Source: Gonium pectorale (taxonomy: Eukaryota; Chlorophyta; Chlorophyceae; Chlamydomonadales; Volvocaceae). Taken from it: a stretch of DNA of 35,881 nucleotides. A program made the translations under genes and the position numbers. Positions 1 to 8,082 of this stretch are shown piece by piece (position 1 is the first letter of the stretch; each line of letters starts with the position of its first letter). The notes below the pieces were generated by a model. It was not told where the DNA came from, did no database searches, and was given only the letters and a program-made list of their open reading frames with translations. The stretch spans positions 117,996-153,876 of the forward strand of contig LSYV01000028.1 in NCBI GenBank assembly GCA_001584585.1, written 5' to 3'.

Positions 1-45
1 GGTCCCTGCGAGGGGCCGGGGCCGACGCCGGTCCGGTACCGAAAG
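1..45 (+). other. Possible PrimPol upstream exon end
   Basis: The first 45 bases read open as 15 codons ending in RYRK and are followed by GTTAGT, a plausible 5' splice site. The exon at 143 needs a phase-0 partner, and this end is phase 0. In other PrimPols the segment just before this point is weakly conserved, so homology cannot confirm it. Confidence 0.45.
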
Positions 46-3000
46 GTTAGTCGGCCCCTCCCCTCCCGTCGGCCACTCCCACGTGGCTTCCTCCCGTCCC
101 CCACCTCCACCCCCCCCCCGGCCCCCCGCCACGGCCCCGTAGGTGCTGTGGCGCCGCTACCAGACGCTGACTGCCACACAGCGCCACTTCTACGAGGTGA
201 GTGGCTGATGATGCCGTATCGAGGCTGTCGTACGGGCTGGTGGGTGAGGCAATGGGCCGAGGTTGTGGTACAGGGAGACCCATGAGTTGAGCAATCCACA
301 ACTCTGACACCGGAGGCCTGCCGCCGACAGGGACCCGATCCGGGCGTGTGAGCGCGTTCCATTGCCCTTGCGCCAGGTCCCTGCGCCTGCCCCGCGCCAG
401 TATCACGTGCATTTGCTCTCATGTTAAGATAACTTGCTGCCCATACTTCCATAATATCTAACTTTCGTTGCCTGTTGCCCGGTTCCTCCGCCAACCCCGT
501 CCACACACCATACACCTTCGCCGCCCATGGAACGGCGCGTGGGCATTGGCGGAGGCATTGGCGGAGGCATTGGCGGAGGCATTGGCGGGGGCATTGGCGG
601 AGGCATTGGCGGAGTCACATTGGGAGGACCCACGGAGGCACGCGCCCAAAGCACTTCCACACCGGGGACGTCCCGCAAACGTCCCATCCCTTACCAAATT
701 CGCCCCCGTCAGGCCATCCGTGCCGACCGGCCGCGCCGACCGGCCCTCGCCGTTTTCAAGCCAGCCACGGCACCAGCCCGTCCCCATGTGCCATGCCCCC
801 ATGCTCAGCCCGCCGCCCGCCGCCCCTGCCCGTGCCCCGTGCCATCGCTCATTTGCCTGCCCCGTCCCCCGTCCCCCGGCTCCCGCCCCTCGCCGAATTC
901 CCGCCAGCTCCACTCCCGTGTACAGGCCGCTTGCCCCTCCTTCAAGGTGCGGCCGCATCACCCCTTTTCCTGCCCCCCCTCCCCTCCCGCCCTCCGGGCC
1001 CCCCCATCCGCCCCCCCCTCCCGTCAGGTCATCCGCGCCGACAGGCCGTGCCACATGTACTTCGACATCGAGTTCAGCCGCGGGGCCAACCCGGGCGCCG
1101 ACGGGGACGCGCTCGTGGCCGCCCTGCTGGCCCACCTGGCGGCGCTGCTGCGGGACACCTGGGGCCTGGCGCTGGCGCCGCAGCACGTGCTGGAGCTGGA
1201 GTCCGTCACCGAGGCAGAGGCGGCGGCGGCGGCGGCCGCAACGGCAGCCGCGGCGGCGGCGGGGAGTGCAGCGGCAGGGGAGGAGGGGGCGGGGGTGGCG
1301 GCGGCGGTGCCCGAGGTGCCCCGCAGCGACAAGTTCTCTCGCCACCTGCTTGTCCGGCTGCCGGGGGTGGCGCTGGCGGGCAACGCAGTGGCGGGCGGCA
1401 TCGTGGCCAAGATGATGTGAGGCGGAAGGGCCCCGGGCGTCGGGACACAGAGGGGTGGCCTGGGCTGGGGTTTGGGCTGGGTCAAACCACTCGCGACGAC
1501 GATGGAAAGGCGGATTGTGGCCAAGCTGGTGAGAGGCGGGCACACGGGTTCGGGTTGGCGCTAGCTGCGATAGGGCGGGTGGGTAGAGGTAAGAAGAAAA
1601 TGTCGGAGCAGGCGAGTGCGCGAGCTTCGGGATTCAGAAGAAGAGAGAGAGAAAGGTATGGCATGGGCTGAGGTGGGCTGACCCCCGGGATGGTTTGGTG
1701 ATGTTGGGGTTGAGACGAAGGGGCGCAGGGCAGTGGACGCTGGGGGCGAAGGCGGAGTGTTGAAGGTTGGGATGCACACGCGCAAGGGGGCTGGCAATGC
1801 TGGATCGCACGTGTGCGTGTGCGTGTGTGACTGACCTGTCGCTCCCCTACCCCGCCCTCATACTCTACACCCGCTCTAAATGTTGACACGCCCCTCGCGG
1901 CCGTCGGCTGCTGCTGCCTACGCCCCGCAGGCCTGCGCTGGCGGAGGCTGGGTTGCACCTGCTCAAGGTGGGGCCGGGTTCACGGCATCTGCGCAGCGAC
2001 CTTCTCTCGCCATCGAAAACCGCGAGCCTCTAGCCCGTTCCATACCGCTCGTCCCTGACCCTGGCCCTTGGCCGCAGCCACCCGCGAGCGTCCGCACGCG
2101 GTGCCGCCACCCTTCCCTCGCCGCCCGCCGCCCCCCCCCCCCCAATTACGAATGGACAGCTGCGGCATCGCAAACGCAACAACCAATGCTGCCTCGCCTG
2201 GGGCCATTTCCGTTTCTCTCAGTCACGCCGCCGGCCTGACCCCTCTACGCACGCCCGTGGACAGCCCGGCGGCGCTAACTCCCCCTCTCGTCGTTGCTGC
2301 CCTGCCCCGAAACCCCCCCATCCGTCCCCATTGCACCCGAACCCCCATGGCCCCGTACACCCCAGCTTTGCAAGCACGACACCACGCACACTCTGCGCTC
2401 TCGTGTGCGCTCTCGTGCATCCCTCATGCCTTCATCTCGCCGATCGGGTCTTTCGTTTCTGGCTCCCATGTGTAGAGCGTCGGTTCTTGCGTGTCTCCCT
2501 CACGCCATGGGCTCTGCAACCCCCTCCTCTGCGCCCCCGCCCCGGTCCGCCCGCAGGCGGACGAGCCTCCCGGCGGCGCCACCGCCTCCATCGTGGACCC
2601 CGCGGTCTACTCGCGCGTGCGGCACTTCCGCTGCGTGTGGTGCTCAAAGGGCGGCAAGGAGGCGGTGCTGCGACCCACGGGTCGCTTCATGATGCAACCC
2701 ACGTGCGGCCCCGCAACCGCCACCGCCGCCGGGAGACCCCCGACTTCGGCGGCGACGGGCGCTGGCGCGGTCCCTGCCCCACCGCCCCCTGCTCCTCCCC
2801 CTCCGCCTCTCCGCGCGCAGCAGCTGTTCCTGGCGTCTCTAATCTGCAACGTGCACCCGGGCTGCCGGCTGCTGGAGCTGCCACCCGGATTCCTGGACGG
2901 AGTGCCGGTGGGTGGGTGGGCCCGGAGGGACGGGCGGTTTGGTGGGTCGAGTGGGTGGGTTCGGTGCGTGGTGGCGGCTGCTCCGCTTGTGACCGACAAG

Positions 3001-5661
3001 GCATTGATACCGGGCCCGCCGCACGGCAGCGCATTCGGGCACGTCCCTCCCCTGCCCCCGCTCCATTAAACTTAGTGCAACCCCACGATCATAACCAACA
3101 TGACCCCATGCGGCCTGACATACCATCGCCCCTCGCTCCCCGCCCTCCCACTCCGACCCACCGCTTATCGCAGCGGTTGCCTGGAGGCGGCGGCGGCGCC
3201 ACCCGCTTCGCCGCCGCCGGCGGCCCCGGCGGCGGTGACTCTCGCCTGGCGTTCGAGCGCAACCTTACCCACCCGTTGACCCATGGGCCGCTCAAGATGA
3301 CGTGGGCCGCCGAGCCGCCCGAGCTGCGGGCCATGCCGCCCCCCTCGGCAGCAGCCGCGGCGGCCAACAGCAGCCCGGCGGCAGGGGACAGGGGGCAGGT
3401 CCATCACGAGCCGGGAGGGGACCGGGGGCAGGTTCACGGGCGGGGCACCGGAGGGGGCGAGGGACCGGGTCCGCGTGACGAGGCGGCCGCTGCCGGCCGG
3501 CCCCACGCGCCGGGCCACTACCGTGACGCGGGTGGTGAACTTGGCGATGATGGCGGCGGTGGTAACGGAGGCGGCAGCGGCGGGTGTAGCGCGCTGCAGC
3601 GGCTGGCGATGGCGGCGATAGGCTTTGTGGAGGCGGTGGCGAGGGACCGCGCGTCGGGCGCGGAGGCGCAGGTATGTGGGGTGGGGGGAGTGCGGGGCGA
3701 GCCTCCAGGCGGGGGAGTGGGGGCGGGGCTGTGGGCACTGCGTTGTCGCATGGCCGGCGCAGCGTCAGCCGGCAGTTGGTGGGGGCGGCGGTGGTATGCT
3801 GGGGAGGGGCTGGTGCTGGGGCTCAACATATGGACGGCGGTAGGTTTGGCTGTATGTCCAACAATCGGGCTTTGGCTGTCCGCGCTCGCATCGCCTGTCC
3901 CGTACCTCCCGCGCACAGTGCCCGCGAGGCGACACCCCGTCTCCCCCCGGCCCGAGTCGAGCTGATCCGCAAGCGTGCCCGCCCCCCGCCCCTCCCACCT
4001 CTGTGCAACCCCCGGAGCTGCCGTGACCAGCCTGTGCCGCCCCGCTCCTCCCTCGCCCCTCTGCCGCCCTCCCGCCGCCTCGCCCGCAGGTCCGCAGCAT
4101 GGCGTACTGCGGCGAGGGCGCATCCGTATCGTACGGCATGATTGGTGAGCGCCGCACGAATGGCAGTTGGTGGTTTCCTCGTTGCAACCTTGGCAAGGAC
4201 TCCGCCCCTGTCCGCCTCCATCTTTCTTTCCGCGGGCTTGATGTCCTTGTGCCCAACACGGTCCGGCGCGTCTGCATTCAAGTAGGATATTTGCCGCCGC
4301 CGCAGGCCCCGGCAGCCATTATTACCCCGTCAGCCCTGCCGCCACGCAATCATTGGGACACGCACGCATTCGCATTCACCCACCCAAGCACATGAAGACA
4401 TGCAACCACGCGCGGCCCAAGCGGCGCCATCGTGCCCCGACTCGCACACGGCCGCCCCAGCCCCCGACAGCCACTTCTGCGACTGCACTTTGGCAGACTG
4501 GCCGTACGGTCCGTAACCACCACTGCCGCCTCTTGGCCCATCCCTCCCGCTCCCCGCAGGCCCCGGTAGCCACTTCTGCGACCGCATCGGCCGGCGGCAC
4601 CGCTCAAACCACGTCTTCTTCGTGCTCGACTTCCTGCGGGGCCGCTACTGCCAGAAGTGCTACGACCCCGAGTGCTCGGGTGAGGGGGCCGTGGCGGTGG
4701 CGGCAATTGCTGCGGTGGCAATGGCAGAACGACTTCCTGTACGACTTCTAGGCACGGGGCACGGGGCGGAGGGCCAGCTACATGCGGGCGGCGAGATATG
4801 TTATCAGCACTGCCAAGGGCAGTACGGTGGCCCAGTGGGTAACCGGCATAACGGGTAACCGGCTATGGTTGATGGCGCAGTCGAGGACTGTGGGCTGTCT
4901 GTCCTAATTCCCGGCCCCGGATCCCGGTCCTGGATCCTGGGACAGCTGGTCTCCAGGAAAGTGTAAACCGGCGCGCCGGCTGCGCCGTTTTCAGCGCGAA
5001 TGCGCTTTCCACTCACGGCCCGAGCCCCGCATTTCCGCACCTCTGCCTTTCCATCCCTCCTGCTGCTGCCCCCCCAGGCTGGCGGTCGGAGTGGACGGCC
5101 ATGCCCCCCGAGTGCTGGCGGCACCCCGCACCTGGAGCCGGACCAGGGCACACACCTGGCCACGCACCCGCGCCCGCGCCCGGATCCGGTCATGTGCGGG
5201 GCGCAGATGCGGCGGCAGCCGCCGACGTTGCGTTTGGCGCTGGTGGCGGCGGCTTTGCCGGGCCAGTTTTGGCCCTGTTGGAAGCCAGCGGTGCGGGGCC
5301 CGACGGCGCCGCAGCGGCACCCCCCGCAGGAGGCGGCGCTGGTGCTGATGCTGAGGGCGGCATTGGCGGTGGGGGCGGTTTGGGTGGTGGGGGTGGTGCC
5401 GGCATGGGTGTGGTGCTACCAGCCGCCGGCTGTGGCTTGCCAGCGGCGGAGTTGCACGTGACAGGGGCGGGCGCGGGGCGGCTGTGTGCGGCGGTGGCCA
5501 TGCCGGATGCCGCTGCTAGGGAAAGCACATGTCCGGGCCGGAGGGGCTCCCAGCGGCGCGCTACGCCGGTGGAGGCGCTGTTCGGCGCTGCGGCGGTGGG
5601 GCCGAGGGTTGGGGCGGGGGCGGGCGGGCCTGCGCAGCATCCCGCACCCACGCGGCGCTGA
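1..5661 (+). CDS. PRIMPOL: PrimPol (DNA primase-polymerase of the archaeo-eukaryotic primase family), 5'-partial, spliced
   Basis: PrimPol re-primes DNA synthesis downstream of lesions and can extend primers; in eukaryotes it acts in the nucleus and organelles. Placed exons: 143-196, 1028-1416, 1931-1967, 2557-2907, 3174-3671, 4090-4144, 4560-4679 and 5078-5661, with a possible further exon at 1-45. All joins keep frame, giving 695 codons plus TGA from position 143. Visible hallmarks are motif I (YFDIEF, then ANPGADG), motif II (FSRHL), motif III (IVDPAVYSR) and a zinc knuckle C-x6-H-x19-C-x4-C, the spacing of human PrimPol. Compared with the human protein, Ala/Pro/Gly-rich inserts swell the middle and the C-terminus. 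The start codon and first exons lie left of the window. Introns are GC-rich and hold no other gene I can see. Confidence is high for identity and moderate for the inserts, where the exon ends could differ. Confidence 0.92.
143..196 (+). other. PrimPol exon, segment leading into motif I
   Basis: This 54-nt exon is bounded by CCGTAG and GTGAGT. It encodes 18 residues ending RHFYE, which join directly to VIRADRPC in the next exon. The joined stretch corresponds to the segment before motif I in plant and animal PrimPols, where a His/Cys-Tyr-Glu-Val-Ile run precedes the catalytic strand. Both splice junctions are phase 0. Confidence 0.85.
197..1027 (+). other. PrimPol intron, 831 nt
   Basis: GTGAGT...CCGTCAG intron, C-rich on the + strand in its second half. 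Apart from the 12-bp repeat at 542-613 I see nothing functional. Long open frames here on both strands are products of base composition. Confidence 0.8.
542..613. repeat. 12-bp tandem repeat, six copies
   Basis: Six consecutive units of GGCATTGGCGGA occur, with one G variant in the fourth. They lie inside the PrimPol intron 197-1027. The unit is a multiple of three and gives open repetitive frames, but splice structure and homology show it is intronic. Confidence 0.9.
1028..1416 (+). other. PrimPol catalytic exon with motifs I and II
   Basis: The exon begins after CCGTCAG and ends before GTGAGG. Motif I is YFDIEF, with Asp at 1064-1066 and Glu at 1070-1072, the DxE metal-binding pair. It is followed by ANPGADG, a near-exact PrimPol signature. 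Motif II is FSRHL with His at 1343-1345, the SxH nucleotide-binding residue. Between them lies a run of about 25 Ala/Gly/Glu residues (about 1210-1300) absent from animal PrimPols, a low-complexity insertion typical of volvocine proteins. The exon ends in phase 2. Confidence 0.9.
1417..2556 (+). other. Two PrimPol introns around the 37-nt exon
   Basis: Introns 1417-1930 (GTGAGG...CCGCAG) and 1968-2556 (GTGGGG...CCGCAG). The second is 589 nt. It could hide a small extra exon, because other PrimPols have a variable segment here, but no phase-compatible candidate with homology was seen. Confidence 0.65.
1931..1967 (+). other. PrimPol 37-nt micro-exon
   Basis: One base completes the Met codon split by the previous intron. 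Twelve codons follow, reading PALAEAGLHLLK, before GTGGGG. The joined text (IVAKMM followed by PALAEAG) parallels the helix after motif II in human PrimPol, where a Leu-Gln-Pro-Ala-Leu-Asp-Leu-Leu run occurs. Splice phase and homology agree, which supports an exon this short. Confidence 0.8.
2557..2907 (+). other. PrimPol exon with motif III
   Basis: The exon starts after CCCGCAG. It encodes SIVDPAVYSRVRHFR, matching the conserved motif III region; the catalytic Asp is at 2596-2598. A Pro/Ala-rich stretch (about 2700-2820) follows, then QLFLASLICNVHPG, equivalent to the Tyr-Phe-Leu-Ser-Ser-Leu helix of human PrimPol. The frame stays open across the Pro-rich part, so I call one exon. An internal intron ending at CGCGCAG (2820) is possible. 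The donor is GTGGGT at 2908. Confidence 0.8.
3174..3671 (+). other. PrimPol exon, linker between catalytic core and zinc knuckle
   Basis: The exon is bounded by TATCGCAG and GTATGT and encodes 166 residues. The middle is Gly/Ala/Arg-rich low complexity. The end (SALQRLAMAAIGFVEAVARD) has the spacing of the helix that precedes the zinc knuckle in plant and human PrimPols. Much of the central part is probably disordered. The continuous frame and phase-0 ends support it. Confidence 0.7.
4090..4144 (+). other. PrimPol exon before the zinc knuckle
   Basis: This 55-nt exon lies between CCCGCAG and GTGAGC. It encodes VRSMAYCGEGASVSYGMI and ends with one base of a Gly codon. The position equals the Arg-Trp-x-Tyr-Phe...Leu-Val-Tyr segment of other PrimPols, just ahead of the zinc knuckle. 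Phase 1 matches the next exon. Confidence 0.8.
4560..4679 (+). other. PrimPol zinc-knuckle exon
   Basis: The exon encodes PGSHFCDRIGRRHRSNHVFF, then LDFLRGRYCQKCYDPECS. The ligand set is Cys at 4577, His at 4598, Cys at 4658 and Cys at 4673, spaced C-x6-H-x19-C-x4-C exactly as in human PrimPol. This domain is needed for primase activity in the human enzyme. The donor is GTGAGG at 4680 and the exon ends in phase 1. Confidence 0.93.
5078..5661 (+). other. PrimPol terminal exon with Gly/Ala-rich tail
   Basis: The acceptor CCCCCAG precedes GC, which completes the split Gly codon. GWRSEWTAMPPECW follows, matching the segment right after the zinc knuckle in other PrimPols (Ser-x-x-x-Pro-Leu-Pro). 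The remaining roughly 180 residues are Gly/Ala/Pro-rich and end at TGA 5659-5661. The acidic RPA-binding motifs of human PrimPol are not evident. A further intron in the tail cannot be excluded. Confidence 0.75.
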
Positions 5662-6352
5662 TGCCAGGTGGACCTGGTATGATCAACATGGTAGTGGTGG
5701 TGGCCGGCTGGTTGCTCGGCCGTGCCCGTTGGCGCCGCCCAGAATTGGACTTTGTCACAACCCATAATTGCGCAGTGAATCTTGGCAGGGATTGGCCTAG
5801 ATGGTGGCTCCATCCATACGCTGCGGTCGAAGCGTGTGTCAGCCAACGGCCGTTGTGGAAAAAGGGTTGGCTGCGGGGTGTTGGCGTGTGGGCTGGTTGC
5901 CAACGTCGGGTACCTACTAGATACCCTTCATCGGTCTGAAGTGTCTCAAATGACAAAGTTGGCTGGTCGCTCGGGGACGGAGATGCATTGCGCGGCGGCG
6001 GCTGATTCTTGGGTCCCGGTCTCTGGGCTCCAGGCTTTCCAGCAGCGGGCTCCGGAACCTCTTAGCTCGCTCGGAAGGCGAAAGGGCTATCGGGGCGACG
6101 CTGTACGACATATCCTGCCGCCTTGAGCGGGTGGAGCACAGCTCTATCTCTGGTACCAAAACAACCTCGTCATCACTCACACTCCAGTACTTCCGGCCAC
6201 ACGTGTCTAGCGGCTCACAGCACCCACGCACACAATCAAGGCGTCCATTTCAGGGGGCCCGCCGCCTACTGCTCCGCCACTTTGAGTGCGCGCGGCCGCC
6301 ACGCCGCTGGAGGGAACAGCAGCTAGCTGCCGCCGCTGCTGCCTCAGTGTAA
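5662..6352 (+). other. Probable PrimPol 3' UTR
   Basis: From the TGA to the first TGTAA there are about 690 bases without coding homology. Base composition becomes less GC-extreme from about 5750 onward. Confidence 0.5.
6348..6352 (+). promoter_or_regulatory. Candidate TGTAA polyadenylation signal of PrimPol
   Basis: TGTAA is the usual chlorophycean poly(A) signal. This is the first one I noticed downstream of the PrimPol stop; another is at 7543-7547. Cleavage would be expected 10-20 nt later. A pentamer alone is weak evidence. Confidence 0.4.
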
Positions 6353-8082
6353 GTCCCCCGTGTGGCGGCCGGCGCGAGCCAGCGCGCCGTGAAGGGGCGG
6401 CGGCACGGGGTGGAGTTGGCACAGGCTGCTGCCAGAGGCGGATGGCCGTGTGGTCGGGGCCACTGCTGCGCTGCGCCGCCTGTGGCCTTGCTGACAGGAC
6501 GTAGGATCTATCACTGCGACCCCGTTAAGGCTCGGGCATCTTAAGACGCGATCTGAAGACGCCATCGACCAGCTTGGTCGGGTGGCCGGATGCGTACGTG
6601 TGTATGTCGAAGAGAGTCAGCGCAGAGCTTAATCGCTAATAGCACCTGCTGGTATGCGTGCAAGTAAGTCTAGCAGAGCTTTCGATCTCGATAACAATAA
6701 TGACTTGGGCGCCACTGTATATGTGTGCCCTGAGGGGCACTTCTTCGCGAGGCAGGCCCCGCCCTTACGGCTTTATGGTGCTTTGCAGCTAAATCAAGTG
6801 CAGTAGTGCAAGCCAATTTCATTACCTGACGTTGTACCGCTGCAAATCATGACAAACCCTTCTGCTGGTACGTACGGCTAGTCAGGTTGAAATGGGCACC
6901 TGCAGAGCTCTTTCCACGGTCCTTCTTGCATCATCTTGCATTAATGTTAAGTGAAAATATCAGCAAGCACATATTATATAAAAGTTCATCCTTGCAGTTG
7001 CTTTGGGTTAGATCACTGGACATGCATCAAGAAGCATCACAGCCATCAGTGAAGCCCGGCTACCAGACACACACATAATTGAACAGCCTCTGGGCAGGGC
7101 ACACACGGCATGCGATGAGGAGGCGAAAATTTGTTATGCTGCTCAAACGCGCAGCGCGCGTGTGGTGCCGATACAAAAAGCATGCAGCTGCCACAACAAC
7201 TCCCTGCTCACGACGGCAGATGTGGATTCTATAACCATTAATAGCAAATGAAGACAAGTGTGTTCGCATGCACATGGTACTTTTCCGACGTTACGGAAAT
7301 GAGCAGCAGCACTGACGCAAAGTGGTACGGAAAGGCAGGATACTGATGTATCGACCAAGCAAGGCATTACCAAACGGCCGGCGCACAAGTCGTGCCAAAC
7401 TAGGCGCGCACAAAGTACCAAGTAAAGCTGTTCATTTTCAAAGTACACATGATAAAAGCTGCATGCGTGACGCACAGCCGTCGAGAGTGGTGCCGCAGGG
7501 CGGGATAGTGTAGCAGTGCCAGTAGTGCCGCCGTACTGAGAATGTAATAAGACTAGGGCCGCCCCCGAATGAACCCCCTTATGTACGTATCAAAACAGGC
7601 ACGCGCATGCGCCATCCAGTACCAAGCAAGTGCAGATGTTCATTCACAAATGGAAGTGAGGCTGCTGCATGCGTGATGCTCTCACCCAATTGTCGATTGC
7701 TGCCGGAACGGTGTGGTGGTGCCAGGCACCGACGCACACCGACCCTCGGCGCGCTGAGCACCTATCTAGGCCTAGAACTCCTGAGCATGCACGCACTGCC
7801 GAACGAGAGGCCTTCCCAGCCACCACAAATACAAGTGCTCCTAACCAAGCACCGAGTAACAACTAACGGCCAGGCTCAGATGGATAAGTTTGTAGACCTC
7901 CGCCTATGTATTGCACCCACCATACTACCATACGGGGGTGGCTCAGGCTGACAAAGTGCCTGTGTACCAGCATGAGCAATTCCCAAACCCCGCAATTCCG
8001 TCAGTGCGGGCGGTTGTTAATAGGTATATCAACTAATGAAGCTGATGAAGTCATATGGCCATCCATTGTTGGAAATAGGTAG
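6353..8082. other. Convergent intergenic region
   Basis: This lies between the 3' ends of PrimPol (+) and the large SRCR gene (-). No coding homology, tRNA or rRNA was recognised. It contains a diverged direct duplication (about 7415-7500 and 7618-7735). The 3' UTR of the minus-strand gene must lie in its right part; I did not find a TGTAA on the minus strand close to the stop. Confidence 0.5.
7415..7735. repeat. Diverged direct duplication, about 200 bp apart
   Basis: The copies at about 7415-7500 and 7618-7735 share AGTACCAAG, then TGTTCATT, then GCTGCATGCGTGA, then GTGGTGCC, in the same order with indels. They look like two decayed copies of one non-coding repeat. Confidence 0.5.

Larger units (their letters stand above)
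3672..5077 (+). other. Three PrimPol introns around the zinc-knuckle exons
   Basis: Introns 3672-4089 (418 nt), 4145-4559 (415 nt) and 4680-5077 (398 nt). All are GT-AG and GC-rich, and no other element is recognised inside them. Confidence 0.75.

Noticed and set aside
542..613. CRISPR-like array
   Set aside because: The units are contiguous 12-mers without spacers in a eukaryotic intron. The same applies to the 15-bp repeat at 25751-25810.
468..1671. Long overlapping open frames on both strands rich in Pro/Arg/Gly
   Set aside because: They arise from the 12-bp repeat and GC-rich composition. Homology and splice phases place a PrimPol intron and exon here on one frame only.
2665..2820. An extra intron splitting the PrimPol motif III exon
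   Set aside because: The frame is open throughout, and the only phase-0 donor (GTGCTG at 2665) is weak and would remove a conserved-looking segment. It is kept as a possibility only.
2331..3965. 544-codon open frame on the + strand
   Set aside because: It only matches PrimPol within 3174-3671. The rest crosses introns and shows no homology, so it is read-through of a GC-rich frame.
6353..8082. tRNA, rRNA or snRNA gene in the convergent spacer
   Set aside because: No cloverleaf with A/B-box spacing and no rRNA or snRNA signature was recognised by reading both strands.
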